DNA of 64,000 bases, taken from positions 1 to 64,000 of the forward strand of contig CAWDMA010000001.1 of NCBI GenBank assembly GCA_963803425.1, written 5' to 3'. This document shows, one piece after another, positions 34,944 to 43,744 of this stretch; the first letter of the stretch is position 1; the number at the start of each line of letters is the position of its first letter. The notes under the pieces are model-generated. The model ran no database searches. It was not told the origin of the DNA and worked only from the letters and a program-made list of their open reading frames with translations. A program made the position numbers and the translations under genes. Source of the stretch: DASPWW01 sp963803425 (lineage in GTDB: Bacteria > Actinomycetota > Thermoleophilia > Solirubrobacterales > 70-9).

Positions 34944-35380
34944 AGGTCCTCACCCGGCAGCCGGCTGGCCTGCGTCACCCAATCGGCGAGCTGGGCCTCG
35001 TCGAGCTCGTCGTGCTCGTGGATGTCGAGATATCGCACCAACTCCTGCTTGGACTCGCCGGGGGGGAGGGGACGCAGCGACGAACCGCGGAAGAAGGCCA
35101 CCTTCACGTACTTGGTGAAGCAGCGGAAGCTGAGGAACCAGCCCTCGCCCTCGACCCCGTACAGAGGCGAGTTGTACTTGACCGCCTTGCGGGCGTCGGG
35201 GAGGGCGCGCTCGACCAGCGCGTCGAGGCGGCGCCCGACCTCGCCCTTCCAGCCCGGCATCGCCGCGATGTAGGCCTGCACGGGCGCGTCGCCGTCGGCC
35301 TTCGCGATCTGCGGGTTGCCGCCCGTGAGAAGCGCCGATCGCGGCGTCTGCGCCGACGGCTTCGACGTCTTTGCCGGCAT
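34940..35380 (-). CDS. DUF1801 protein
   Basis: This ~146-aa protein from the ATG at 35380 (MPAKTSKPSAQTP) has a basic N-terminus. AYIAAMPGWKGEVGRRLDAL, KAVKYNSPLYGVEGEGWFLS and FRCFTKYVKVAFFRGSSLRP form the domain, and it ends DELDEAQLADWVTQA. The fold resembles the E. coli YdhG/frataxin-like group. Upstream starts would run into the FUSC gene region. It overlaps the downstream paralogue by 4 nt. Function unknown. Confidence 0.82.
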   Translation of the reverse strand: MPAKTSKPSAQTPRSALLTGGNPQIAKADGDAPVQAYIAAMPGWKGEVGRRLDALVERALPDARKAVKYNSPLYGVEGEGWFLSFRCFTKYVKVAFFRGSSLRPLPPGESKQELVRYLDIHEHDELDEAQLADWVTQASRLPGEDL

Positions 35381-35390
35381 CGCGGTCACT

Positions 35391-37499
35391 CTAGCTCGAA
35401 TCGCACGGGCCGCCGATGGAGGTGAGCCGAGCAACGGCCCGCTCGACGCCGTCGATCTCGGCCTGCGCCGTTTGGGTCAGATACCTCGTCCGGGCGTCCT
35501 TGTCCGCGGCGGTACCTTCGTGCGCGGTCTCCGAGCCCTCGGGAATCGCCGCCCCGGCGCCGTCTTGGACCGCGCTCCCGAGGGCCTCCAGCCGCGCAGC
35601 GTCTTCGGCGATCGAGGTCGCGACGTCCTCGCGCGCGGGTTGGGCGAGGGCACGGATCGTCGCGCCGAGCTCGATCAGGCGCTGCGATGCACGGTCCAGC
35701 TCGTACAGCGCGCCGCGGTCGAGCGCGAGCTCCCCGGGCTGGCGAACGTACAGGCGCTCGGCGGAGGAGTAGCGAAACAGCGCCTCGGCGGCGGCGTCGC
35801 AGTCTCGGCTCGGGTCGCCCCCACCCTGCGCCGACGCCGCGAGGCAGCGGTCGCAGGCGTCGATCAGTCCGGCGGCGGCCGCGATCAGCGTCCGGTGCAG
35901 CGAGCGCGGCCACAGAGCAAACGTCGCCACCGCCCCGATCGCGATTCCGATCGCGGTCCCGGTGAGACGATCGAGCCCGGTGCTTGCGCCGGCCGGCGAC
36001 AGGAAGTTGAAGAGCAGGACGACCGAGAGGGTGATGAACACCACCGCGGCGCCGTAGTTGATGCGACCGACGTACACGGTCGCGAACAGCAGGAACGGGA
36101 AGAGCACGACGATCAGGGCGTCCTCGCCTCCGATCAGCGCAAGCAATCCGAGGGCGATCGCGACGCCGACGAGCGTGCCGCCGACGCGCTCGCGCGCCCG
36201 CTCGACCGATGCCGCAACGGTCGGCTGGATCACGACGATCGCGGTGACCGGGATCCACAGCCCGTGCGCATCGCTCAGCCCCAGCGCCAGGTACAGCGCG
36301 GTGCCCGCGGCGGCGGCGACTCCGAGCCGCAGCCCGAACAGGAGGTAGGGCGACTCGAGGCTCAGCTCCCGTCGGAGGGCGTGCCCGACGGAGCGCCGCT
36401 CGGCGCGCCGGTCGTAGACCTGGAGGCGTCCCATCCCGGCGACACCGACACCGCCCGCAGCGCTGATCGGCCTTGTCAGCTCGGTTGCGTTGATTGCCGC
36501 CGCGCTCACGTCCTGTGCCAAAACTCGGAGGGCGATCAGCGCCGGGCTCGACCGCTCGTCCCCGAGCACTGCGGCGGCTGCTCGCAGGCCGGCCGTCTCG
36601 GGCGGACGCTCGTCCCGAATCGAGCCGGCCAGCTCCCGGCTCGCCTCGACCACGGCCTCGACCACCGGCGCCGCGAGCTGGAGCTGATCCGGCCCAAGCG
36701 GCTCCTCGTCGAGCAGCCCCGCGAGGCGCCCCACGTCCCCGGCGATCCGCTCCGCGTCGTGGATCAGCGCCACACGGAGACGCTCGCCCGGCGCCCGCCC
36801 CGTCGGGGCCCAGGCGGTGGCGGCGAGGAGCTCCCGAGTCTGGTCGAGTCGATCACGGAGCGCTTCGAGCTCGACGGCGGCTCCCTCCGTGGCCACACGG
36901 CCGAGAGTGCTCGCCACGGAGTCGAAGCTCGCGGCGAGGCGGTCGCGGACTCCAGCGGAGCCGGCGCCGGGGAGGAGCAGCACGCCGGCGAGCGCCGCAC
37001 CACCGCCGATCAGCACCCCGATCGCCGCCTCGATCCCCGTCTCGATGTCGCCGGGGACGCTGACGCTGATCACGAACACGATCAGCGCCAGCGGCCCTCC
37101 AACCCGCCAGTACTCGCTGAGCAGCCCGAGCCAGCCGGCCGCGAAGCCCGCCACGAGGGTCGACAGCACCACCGCGACAGCCGAGTGCGCGATCAGCGGC
37201 CCGAAGAGCGCGGCGGTCGCCATCGCAAGCGTGAGCGCGGTCATCGTCAGCACGATCATCCGCCGCGACCCCCCGAATCCGCTGAGCACGATGTTGAGGG
37301 CGCCGAGCATCGCCCAGATCGCGACCAGCTCGGCGCCGGCGAAGTAGAGCACCAGGAACGGCACCGCGACGACGAGGGCGAGCCGCGCCCCGGCCGTCAG
37401 GGCGACCGGATCTCGATACCAGCCGGCGTCAGCAGGAATGCGGTCCCGGATCGCCGATCCCGTTCTCACCAAGCGCGCCCGCACGTGGTCCAGCAGCAA
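35391..37499 (-). CDS. FUSC-family (aromatic acid exporter-like) membrane protein
   Basis: This 702-aa protein has two membrane blocks of about five or six helices (~35-165 and ~385-520). Each is followed by a helical cytoplasmic region, the duplicated architecture of FUSC/YccS proteins. The second block contains LGLSDAHGLWIPVTAIVVIQPT and SVERARERVGGTLVGVAIAL, the best-conserved family stretch. It is probably an efflux component for organic acids or a lipid-linked substrate. It ends only 10 bp upstream of the DUF1801 start. Confidence 0.85.
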   Translation of the reverse strand: MLLDHVRARLVRTGSAIRDRIPADAGWYRDPVALTAGARLALVVAVPFLVLYFAGAELVAIWAMLGALNIVLSGFGGSRRMIVLTMTALTLAMATAALFGPLIAHSAVAVVLSTLVAGFAAGWLGLLSEYWRVGGPLALIVFVISVSVPGDIETGIEAAIGVLIGGGAALAGVLLLPGAGSAGVRDRLAASFDSVASTLGRVATEGAAVELEALRDRLDQTRELLAATAWAPTGRAPGERLRVALIHDAERIAGDVGRLAGLLDEEPLGPDQLQLAAPVVEAVVEASRELAGSIRDERPPETAGLRAAAAVLGDERSSPALIALRVLAQDVSAAAINATELTRPISAAGGVGVAGMGRLQVYDRRAERRSVGHALRRELSLESPYLLFGLRLGVAAAAGTALYLALGLSDAHGLWIPVTAIVVIQPTVAASVERARERVGGTLVGVAIALGLLALIGGEDALIVVLFPFLLFATVYVGRINYGAAVVFITLSVVLLFNFLSPAGASTGLDRLTGTAIGIAIGAVATFALWPRSLHRTLIAAAAGLIDACDRCLAASAQGGGDPSRDCDAAAEALFRYSSAERLYVRQPGELALDRGALYELDRASQRLIELGATIRALAQPAREDVATSIAEDAARLEALGSAVQDGAGAAIPEGSETAHEGTAADKDARTRYLTQTAQAEIDGVERAVARLTSIGGPCDSS

Positions 37500-37543
37500 A
37501 GCACTTGTTCAGGCAGCTACTCGGAGAGCCCGGCGGAGATCGC

Positions 37544-38062
37544 CTACTCCGGCAGGTCGAACCCGCCGCCCGCGCTCCCGCCAAGCTCGTCGATCAGCCA
37601 GTCGGGCCCCGGCCCGGCCAGCTCGATCACCTCGCCGTTGGAGAACCGGGCCGCCGCTCGTTGCCCCCTGATCGCGACGTCCTCGACCGTCGCGTCCGCG
37701 AACGACCTCCGAAACCGCGGCGACGGGGGCGTGCAGTTCTCTATCGGGCCGGAGGCCGGGCGTTCGCAGTTGATCCGCTCGCACAGGGGCTGGCCTTCAT
37801 AGAAGCACGCCGCGTTGTCGTGCCCGCCGCCGAACAGGGGCGCCCAGCTGTTTCCGAACAGCTCGACCTGTCGCTTGGGCGATAGCTTCAGCAACTTGCT
37901 GACGATCCGATCGAACTGCTGCTTGGGAGTCGGCTCGGTGTCCGCCGCCGTGTCGGAGGTTGAGCCGGCCCTCCCCGCAGTGCTGTCCCCATCCCCGCCG
38001 CACCCGGCCACAGCGAGGACGAAGGCGGCGGCTACGATAGTTGTGACGATCCGCACAGCCAC
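37544..38062 (-). CDS. putative lipoprotein, function unknown
   Basis: This 172-aa protein has a signal peptide (MAVRIVTTIVAAAFVLAVAG) and lipobox AVAGC with Cys near residue 21. A Thr/Asp-rich spacer and a compact domain with several Cys (ACFYEGQPLCERINCERP ... ENCTPP) follow, which may form disulfides outside the cell. I do not recognise the family. It lies upstream of FUSC on the same strand, 45 bp away. Confidence 0.75.
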   Translation of the reverse strand: MAVRIVTTIVAAAFVLAVAGCGGDGDSTAGRAGSTSDTAADTEPTPKQQFDRIVSKLLKLSPKRQVELFGNSWAPLFGGGHDNAACFYEGQPLCERINCERPASGPIENCTPPSPRFRRSFADATVEDVAIRGQRAAARFSNGEVIELAGPGPDWLIDELGGSAGGGFDLPE

Positions 38063-38142
38063 CAGACTACTCCTCCCCGGCCCAGTGGAGCTGGCCGGAC
38101 GCCACGGGTCGCGCTTCAGTCACCTCCAGCCCAAAGGGGCCA

Positions 38143-38148
38143 TAGAGT
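38143..38148 (+). promoter_or_regulatory. putative -10 element (TAGAGT)
   Basis: TAGAGT lies 9 nt before the GTG of the isomerase-like gene. GGAGGA also occurs in the gap but only about 3 nt from the start codon, too close for a normal Shine-Dalgarno. Confidence 0.35.
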
Positions 38149-38157
38149 CGGAGGATC

Positions 38158-38781
38158 GTGGAGAGCGATACCCCAGTCTTCTACTACGACCTGGTTTCGC
38201 CGTTTTCCTACCTTGCCGCGTTTCGCATCGCGCAGGTTCTGTCCGTTCCGGCGGAGTGGCGGCCGATCTGGGCAGCCCCCGTCATCGCTGCCTCCGGACG
38301 GGATTGGATGCCCACTTTCGAACAGGGCCGCCAACGGCGGGCGGAGATCGTTCGTCGCGCCTCGCGATACGGGATGCCCGACTGGCGCTGGCCACCCGGT
38401 TTCGAGCCGGCAGACAGAGAGGCCCACGCAGCCTGGGAGGCGCCGAGCACCTTGGCGGTCATGCGCCTGGCAACTTACGCGCGAGACCGCGGGGTCGGCG
38501 AGGCGTTCTCACTGGGGGCCTTTCACCTCGTCTTCGGTGAAGGCCGTGACATCACACAACTCGACGATGGGGTGATCACGGTCGCGACTGACTGCGGGCT
38601 CACCACGGAAGAGGCACTGGCCGCCCCGACGAAGCCCGAGATCAAGGCGGAGTTGAGATCGGCGACCGAGGAGGCGGTCAGCCGTGGAGTCGTCGGAGTG
38701 CCGACCGTTGCGATCGGCGAGCAGCTCTATTGGGGCGACGACCGGTTGGAAGAGGCCGCTGCTGCGACCGGTGCAGACTAA
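38158..38781 (+). CDS. DsbA-fold protein, 2-hydroxychromene-2-carboxylate isomerase-like
   Basis: This 207-aa protein begins FYYDLVSPFSYLAAFRIAQV: the Ser replacing the redox Cys (SPFSYLA) is the catalytic Ser position of HCCA isomerases. The cis-Pro loop GVVGVPTVAIGEQLYWGDDR is intact. It lacks CxxC and is therefore unlikely to be an oxidoreductase. A paralogue is at 57076. Base composition is visibly less GC-rich than in its neighbours, and the gene stands at the left end of the tRNA-repeat region, so transfer is possible. Confidence 0.82.
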   Translation: MESDTPVFYYDLVSPFSYLAAFRIAQVLSVPAEWRPIWAAPVIAASGRDWMPTFEQGRQRRAEIVRRASRYGMPDWRWPPGFEPADREAHAAWEAPSTLAVMRLATYARDRGVGEAFSLGAFHLVFGEGRDITQLDDGVITVATDCGLTTEEALAAPTKPEIKAELRSATEEAVSRGVVGVPTVAIGEQLYWGDDRLEEAAAATGAD

Positions 38782-38837
38782 GCAGCTCTGTGCCCGGTTC
38801 CTGGGCGGTCCTCTAGCAGGGCGCTTGCGCGAGCAGT

Positions 38838-38895
38838 GCAAGCAGGCAACCTTGAGACGGAGTTAGCGGGACAACTCTTGAACCGTCGGTTCCAT
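38838..38895 (-). repeat. degenerate tRNA-Ala 3'-end-like repeat B
   Basis: On the minus strand, GGTTCAAGAGTTGTCCCGCT is followed by AACTCC and TCTCAAGGTTG. Over 32 nt from the acceptor end into the 3' flank, 25 positions match the tRNA-Ala(CGC) gene at 39888, including flank sequence outside the tRNA. No 5' half of a tRNA is present. It lies 57 bp after the isomerase-like gene. Confidence 0.55.
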
Positions 38896-39002
38896 GCCGA
38901 GCTGTCGGCTGCGATGGCTTGGCGCGACAGGCGACACTAGTGTCCCGAGGGAATCCGGTCGATTGCCAGACTTCCGGTGAGCGATCTAAATGCGCGCAGC
39001 GC

Positions 39003-39287
39003 TCAGAACTGGATGAACGTGCTGCCCTCGGTGATCTCGGGCGGATCGACCGATGCGCTCACGTTCTCCTTGACCCACGCAGCGGCACGATTCGACGACT
39101 CGTCGGTACCGGCCTTGTCCTGGCAGGCCGTCACGGTCATGATGCCATCGCCGCTGCGAAAGCCGGCATAGCTGACGAAACCGGGCACGCCGCCGATCAG
39201 ATCCTTCACATCGTCCTCGCGCTGCGCCATGGCATCGAAGAGCTCCGACGCACCTTGGCCGGAATAGGTCCGAACGACTATGTGCAT
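39003..39287 (-). CDS. small dimeric alpha/beta-barrel (ABM-like) protein
   Basis: This 94-aa protein begins MHIVVRTYSGQGASELFDAM. GGVPGFVSYAGFRSGDGIMT and VTACQDKAGTDESSNRAAAW match the ferredoxin-like fold of antibiotic-biosynthesis-monooxygenase and related dimeric barrel proteins. The start is supported by a good AAGGAG 5-6 nt upstream, rare in this window. It lies between repeats B and C. Heme, flavin or cofactor-free oxygenase roles are possible; nothing decides. Confidence 0.75.
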   Translation of the reverse strand: MHIVVRTYSGQGASELFDAMAQREDDVKDLIGGVPGFVSYAGFRSGDGIMTVTACQDKAGTDESSNRAAAWVKENVSASVDPPEITEGSTFIQF

Positions 39288-39348
39288 GGTGTCTCCTTGT
39301 GTAGCGAGGACCCTCGCGTCGCCGATCCGATCCCATGGGGGTCGGCAG

Positions 39349-39394
39349 CAAGCAAGCAGTGGAGTTGGCCGGACGACTCTCGAACCACTCATTC
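39349..39394 (-). repeat. degenerate tRNA-Ala 3'-end-like repeat C
   Basis: On the minus strand, GGTTCGAGAGTCGTCCGGCC then AACTCCA and CTGCTTGC. 22 of 26 positions match repeat B from the T-loop to the acceptor end. About 500 bp separate it from B and about 520 bp from the tRNA gene. Confidence 0.55.
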
Positions 39395-39451
39395 GTGCGC
39401 GCCTTGCGAACGTTGCCTGGTTGAGTGGTCACGGCCGTTCATACTCGGCCT

Positions 39452-39871
39452 GTGCCTTCGTCGAACAAGGAGATCGTGCGGCGCGTCACCGAGGTGCTGA
39501 ACACCTGCGAGTCCGTGGATGAGGCGATCGCGACAGGGGTGGAAGACCTATGGGACCCGGAGATCGAGTTCGTCAACCCCGAGGATGCGCTCGAACGCGG
39601 TACACGCCGGGGCGTGGAGGGGATGCGGACGGTCCTGGAGAACTTGCTCGAGGGAGCCGGAACAGGGGCGACGGTCGAGCTCGAGGAGCTGGAGGAGCGC
39701 GGCGATCGAGTGTTCTCATGTGGCCGCATTCATGCGCGGAGTCCGAGCGGCGCCGAGGCGGTCAGCCCACTCTTGGGTACCGTCTACACCTTCCGGGACG
39801 GGCGAATCCTGAGGATCGAGTGGCACAACGACGTGGATCGGGCCCGTGCGATCTTCGAGCAGGCTGAGTAA
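39452..39871 (+). CDS. SnoaL-like (NTF2-fold) protein
   Basis: This ~139-aa protein begins VPSSNKEIVRRVTEVLNTCE. LWDPEIEFVNPEDALERGT, GTRRGVEGMRTVLENLLEG and a C-terminal YTFRDGRILRIEWHND are the standard SnoaL_2 pattern of small ligand-binding or isomerase-like cone-fold proteins. An upstream GTG at 39425 is equally open; neither start has a Shine-Dalgarno. The stop codon lies only 16 bp from the 3' end of the tRNA-Ala gene on the other strand. Confidence 0.78.
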   Translation: MPSSNKEIVRRVTEVLNTCESVDEAIATGVEDLWDPEIEFVNPEDALERGTRRGVEGMRTVLENLLEGAGTGATVELEELEERGDRVFSCGRIHARSPSGAEAVSPLLGTVYTFRDGRILRIEWHNDVDRARAIFEQAE

Positions 39872-39887
39872 GCAACCAAGCTTGAGA

Positions 39888-39960
<73 letters not shown>

Positions 39961-40226
39961 GTGCAACGCGCGCGTGCCCCGCGGGCCCACCGGCGCCCGG
40001 CAAGGAATACCCGGCGAGTTATCGTGAGCGCGTTCGCGCGCCGGCAAAGAAACCGTTGCAGCGCCGCCGGTGCCGGAGCCGCGCCGCCGCAGGGACCGGT
40101 GCCCGGCCGGCGAACCTAGGAGCCCAACCGCCGCGGGCACCATCTCGCACGGTCTGCGCGAATATCGCGCTTGCGCTCGTCGCGGTTGCAGGCGAGACTC
40201 TACCTCTTACCCGGGAGAGGTCTGAC

Positions 40227-41191
40227 ATGGGAATCCTGGACGAAACGCGAATTCGAGATCACCCGGACCTGAAAAGCGGCGGTCCGGCGCTGCGCAACCG
40301 ACTAACTGAAGCCGGCTCGAGGACGCCAAGGCGTTCGGGCCTCCCAGCCGCCCCGGAGATCCGCCGTCCCAGGCCTCTTCCACGCTCACGGCTGAGCCCC
40401 GAAGCCGGCCCTGGGTACGGGATCGACGATGCCGCCGCCTGCGAGCGCCCCGGTCGAGACGGCGGTCGCGGAGCAGCCGACCGTGCTCGAGCCGTCGCCG
40501 CCGGCTCCGCAGCAGCAACCCGTGGAGTGGCTGCATTGCCGTCGTCAGCGCCCGCATCGGGAGCCCGAGCACGCGGGCCCAGCCTCGCGGCCGCGGAGGC
40601 GGCCGACGGATCGATCAGGTCGCCGACAGCGCCGTGTTCGACGACTTCGTCGGCCGAGGAGGGGCTCGTCTCCGCAGGCCCGGCACCCGGTGCACCGGCC
40701 CCGGAGGCTCCCTCGGAGCCGGCCTCTCAGGAGCAGACGGCCGAGCAGACCCCCGAGCCCGAGCCCGCGCCTGCGCCGCCGACCGACGACACGCAGCCCC
40801 ACGACATGTCCGCGGAGCTGTACACGCCGGAGGACAACGTGCTTCCGGAGCCGGAGGACGTCGACCTGGAGGCGGAGCTGGGGACCGACATCGAGCTCGA
40901 GCTGGACGAGGACGAGGAGGTGCGCCCCGAGAGCGTTCGCCCGGAGCCGCCCCAGCCGCCGGCCGAGCCGGCGCGGGCCGGGGTGATCGAGGAGGACGAG
41001 GACTTCGAGGAGGAGGAGGAGGAGCTGCTCGACGACGAAGACGTCGAGGTGATCGACGAGGAGGACGAGGACGACGAGGATCTCGCCGACGACGTGCTCG
41101 AGGAGACGCCCGACTTCCTGCAGGAGACGCCCGAGCACGACCGCCTGTGGTTCGAGCACGGCCCCCGAAGGACTTCGACTTCGAGGAGTAG
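40227..41191 (+). CDS. acidic low-complexity protein with conserved C-terminus, frameshifted
   Basis: GGGAGAGG precedes the ATG: MGILDE, then in shifting frames AIRDHPDLKSGG, LRNRLTEAG, LEDAKAFGPPSRPGDPPSQA. A Pro/Glu-rich linker is followed by a strongly acidic region (ELELDEDEE, EDEDFEEEEEELLDDEDVEV). It ends VLEETPDFLQETPEHDRLWF then, after a shift near 41160, PPKDFDFEE and stop. At least three indels. From memory, MGILDE/DRLWFE proteins of this design occur in Thermoleophilia; I know no function. No membrane helix or signal is seen. Confidence 0.65.
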
Positions 41192-41195
41192 TCAG

Positions 41196-41234
41196 GCGCA
41201 CGGCGTGCCCCGCTTCGCGTCCGCGCGCCGCGCG
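41196..41234. repeat. dispersed hairpin repeat, copy e
   Basis: The left arm GCGCACGGCG pairs with CGCCGCGCG apart from one mismatch; the loop contains TGCCCCGCTTCGCGTCCGC. It lies between the convergent acidic-protein and glutamate dehydrogenase genes. Confidence 0.7.
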
Positions 41235-41257
41235 GTCCCCGGCGGGACGAGCGCTCT

Positions 41258-42625
41258 CTAGATGTACCCGCGGGTCCGCGAGGCCTCTACGACCCGCTCG
41301 ATCCCGACCAGATAGGACGCCTCGCGGAGCAGGATCCCCTCCTCCTTGGCGCGCCCGGAGACCTCCCGGTAGGCGCGCCGCATCACGTTCCCGAGCTTGT
41401 CGTTGACCTCGCGCTCGTCCCAGCGGAAGTGCTGCAGGTTCTGCACCCACTCGAAGTACGAGCACACGACCCCGCCCGCGTTCGCCATCACGTCGGGGAT
41501 CACGTACACGCCCTTGGACTGGAGGATCTCGTCGGCGGCCGGCGTCGTCGGGCTGTTGGCGCCCTCGACGACCATCCTGCACTGGACCCGGTCGGCGTTT
41601 CCCTGGTGGATCATCCCGCCCAGCGCCGCGGGGATCAATACGTCGCACGGGACCTCGATCAGATCGTCGGCGGGCATCGACTCGCCTCCGTCGAACTCCG
41701 GCAGCTTCCCGCCCTCCGCGAGGAACTCGTGCAGCGCGTTCGCGTCGATCCCACCGTCGTTGCGGATCGCCCCGGTCGCGTCGGAGACGGCGACCATCTT
41801 CGCGCCCAGACCCTGCATGATCCGGGCGGCCCACGAGCCGACGTTGCCGAACCCCTGAACGGCGAAGGTCGTCTCAACCGGCGTCATCCCCAGATGGGGC
41901 GCCGCTTCGCGAAACATGTAGACGCACCCCCGCCCGGTGGCCGCCTCGCGTCCGTATGAGCCCTCCAGCGCGATCGGCTTTCCGGTGCAGATCGCAGGTG
42001 TGTGGCCGTGCAGCTTCCCGTACTCGTCCATGAACCAGGCCATCACCTGCGCGTTGGTGTTGACATCCGGGGCGGGGATGTCGCGGGTCGGGCCGAGGAT
42101 CTTCTCGATCTTGTCCAGGAAGGACCGCGCGATTCGCTGCACCTCGTCCGGCTCGAGCTCGTCCGCGGGGCAGTTGACGCCTCCCTTCGCGCCTCCGAAC
42201 GGGATTCCCGCGACCGCGGTCTTCCAGGTCATCAGCGAGGCGAGCGCGCGGACCTCGTCGATGTCGACCTCCGGGTGGAACCGAACGCCGCCCTTGTAGG
42301 GACCGCGGGCGCCGTTGTGCTGGATCCGATAGCCGGCGTAGGTGTGGATCCGACCGTCGGAGAGCTTCACCGGGATCTGGACCGTGACCTCGCGGTAGGG
42401 CTCCCAGAACACCGTCCGCACGTCATCCGCCAGCCCGAGGCGGGCGGCGGCCCCGTCGAAGTAGTGGCGGACGATCTCCAGGTTGGAGACCTCGGCGTGC
42501 TGTCCGGGCTTCGGCCGGCCGGCGCGCTCCGCCTCACGGCGCGCCTCCTCGACCGCCTCGGCGGACTTGTCGACCGGCTCGCGCTCGCCGACCGGCTCGG
42601 TCACGGTGTCCGTCTTCGCAGCCAT
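41258..42625 (-). CDS. gdhA: glutamate dehydrogenase (Glu/Leu/Phe/Val dehydrogenase family)
   Basis: This 455-aa protein interconverts glutamate and 2-oxoglutarate plus ammonia. Substrate-domain motif GGVRFHPEVDIDEV, then TWKTAVAGIPFGGAKGGVN with catalytic Lys. PAPDVNTNAQVMAWFMDEYG and the nucleotide-fold FAVQGFGNVGSWAARIMQGL follow, then CDVLIPAALGGMIHQGNADR. The ~45-residue charged N-terminal extension is beyond the usual start. The gene stands divergent to the ammonium transporter remnant, a sensible nitrogen-assimilation pairing. NAD or NADP preference is not decided. Confidence 0.94.
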   Translation of the reverse strand: MAAKTDTVTEPVGEREPVDKSAEAVEEARREAERAGRPKPGQHAEVSNLEIVRHYFDGAAARLGLADDVRTVFWEPYREVTVQIPVKLSDGRIHTYAGYRIQHNGARGPYKGGVRFHPEVDIDEVRALASLMTWKTAVAGIPFGGAKGGVNCPADELEPDEVQRIARSFLDKIEKILGPTRDIPAPDVNTNAQVMAWFMDEYGKLHGHTPAICTGKPIALEGSYGREAATGRGCVYMFREAAPHLGMTPVETTFAVQGFGNVGSWAARIMQGLGAKMVAVSDATGAIRNDGGIDANALHEFLAEGGKLPEFDGGESMPADDLIEVPCDVLIPAALGGMIHQGNADRVQCRMVVEGANSPTTPAADEILQSKGVYVIPDVMANAGGVVCSYFEWVQNLQHFRWDEREVNDKLGNVMRRAYREVSGRAKEEGILLREASYLVGIERVVEASRTRGYI

Positions 42626-42744
42626 CAGGATGGTGGCGCCGCCGCCGTGGGCAGTGTCTCACACGCCACCGCCCGAGCCGCACCCGCGCTGGACCGCCGG
42701 TCCGTGCGCGGGGTGGACCGACCGTACAACCGGTCCCGGAGCGG

Positions 42745-43644
42745 ATGAAGTTCGTCGCCTACCTGATCTTCGCCGTCGTGTTTGCGGGCGGGATCTACCC
42801 GGTGATCAGCCATCAGCTGTTCGGCGGTGGGTGGCTGCAGGCGACGATCGGAGCCCAGGACTTCGCAGGCTCCACCGTGGTCCATCTGACCGGTGCGACG
42901 GCCGGGCTCGCGGCACTGCTGCTGCTCGGGCCCCGGATCGGAAAGTACGGACGCGACAGGAAGCCGAAGCTGATCCCGGGACACTCGATGCCGATCGTCG
43001 GCCTCGGGATCCTGATCCTGTGGTTCGGCTGGTTCGGGTTCAACCCCGGATCGACGCTCGGGGCGCTGGGCAACCGGTTCGCCGACGTGGCCGTGGTCAC
43101 CAACCTCGCCGCCGCGGCGGGCGTGCTCGGCGCGCTGGCGACGATCTACGCGATCAAGCGGACGGTCGACATCCCGATGGTCGGGAACGGCGCGATCGCT
43201 GGACTGGTTGCGATCACTGCGCCGTCGGGGTACGTCGAGTACTGGGCGGCTCCGATCATCGGCGTGATCGCCGTGGTGATCGTGGTGGTCGCCGTCCTCG
43301 CGATCGACAGGGTGATCGACGACCCGGTCGGGGCGCTCTCGTCACACGGCCTCGCCGGCGTATGGGGCACCCTCGCGGCCGGGATATTCACCGCGCCTCG
43401 GCTCGCGGAGCTGAACGGCGTGGGTGAGGGCGGCCTGTGGTACACGGGCAGCTTCCGTCAGCTGCTCGCCCAGGGTGCCGCAGTCGGGATCGCGTTCTCG
43501 TTCGTGTTCCTCACCTCGATCGCAGTGTTCGCGCTGATCAAGTACACGGTCGGAATCCGAGTGACTGCTCAGCAGGAGCAGAAGGGACTCGACATCTCCG
43601 AGCACGGGATGTACGGGTACCCCGAGCACATGGCCGACTTCTAG
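42745..43644 (+). CDS. amt: ammonium transporter, 5'-truncated
   Basis: 299 aa against about 400-450 usual. The sequence starts exactly at the family position ERMKF and then matches Amt: GGGWLQATIGAQDFAGSTVV-H (pore His 1), GLGILILWFGWFGFNPGSTL, VGNGAIAGLVAI and SSHGLAGVWGTLAAGIF (pore His 2). The first ~110-130 residues (about three or four helices, including a gate Phe) are absent. The 120 bp before it are not Amt-like and lead straight to the gdhA start. Either a real deletion left a non-functional remnant or assembly lost ~350 bp; in-frame coding continues two codons upstream (ER). Confidence 0.85.
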   Translation: MKFVAYLIFAVVFAGGIYPVISHQLFGGGWLQATIGAQDFAGSTVVHLTGATAGLAALLLLGPRIGKYGRDRKPKLIPGHSMPIVGLGILILWFGWFGFNPGSTLGALGNRFADVAVVTNLAAAAGVLGALATIYAIKRTVDIPMVGNGAIAGLVAITAPSGYVEYWAAPIIGVIAVVIVVVAVLAIDRVIDDPVGALSSHGLAGVWGTLAAGIFTAPRLAELNGVGEGGLWYTGSFRQLLAQGAAVGIAFSFVFLTSIAVFALIKYTVGIRVTAQQEQKGLDISEHGMYGYPEHMADF

Positions 43645-43679
43645 CCGGGCCGCACCGGCCCGGGTCACTCCCCCCGACG

Positions 43680-43715
43680 AGCCCCGCCGTGGCGCCCCTG
43701 CGTCGCGGCGGGGCT
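43680..43715 (+). terminator. hairpin terminator candidate after amt
   Basis: AGCCCCGCCG and CGGCGGGGCT form a perfect 10-bp stem with a 16-nt loop, 35 bp after the amt stop. The following ATTACTTCCC is only weakly T-rich. Confidence 0.5.
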
Positions 43716-43730
43716 GATTACTTCCCTACC

Positions 43731-43736
43731 TACAAT
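43731..43736 (+). promoter_or_regulatory. -10 element (TACAAT) of the tRNA-Ala(TGC) gene
   Basis: TACAAT ends 8 bp before the mature 5' end of the tRNA, a normal distance for a short leader. A clear -35 element is not seen. Confidence 0.5.
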
Positions 43737-43744
43737 GGCGCTCA

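Noticed and set aside
35316..37802. 828-codon frame antisense to the FUSC gene
   Set aside because: Its product is compositionally biased (His/Arg/Asp/Gly-rich) and the minus strand encodes a complete membrane transporter.
38933..38944. Palindrome GACACTAGTGTC as a second TetR operator
   Set aside because: It shares only the short GTGT/ACAC centre with the 33599 operator and lacks the outer arms and spacing.
40545..41834. Minus-strand frame across the acidic-protein gene and gdhA 3' end
   Set aside because: It is a shadow: Leu-rich because it complements the acidic codons, with no start region or motif.
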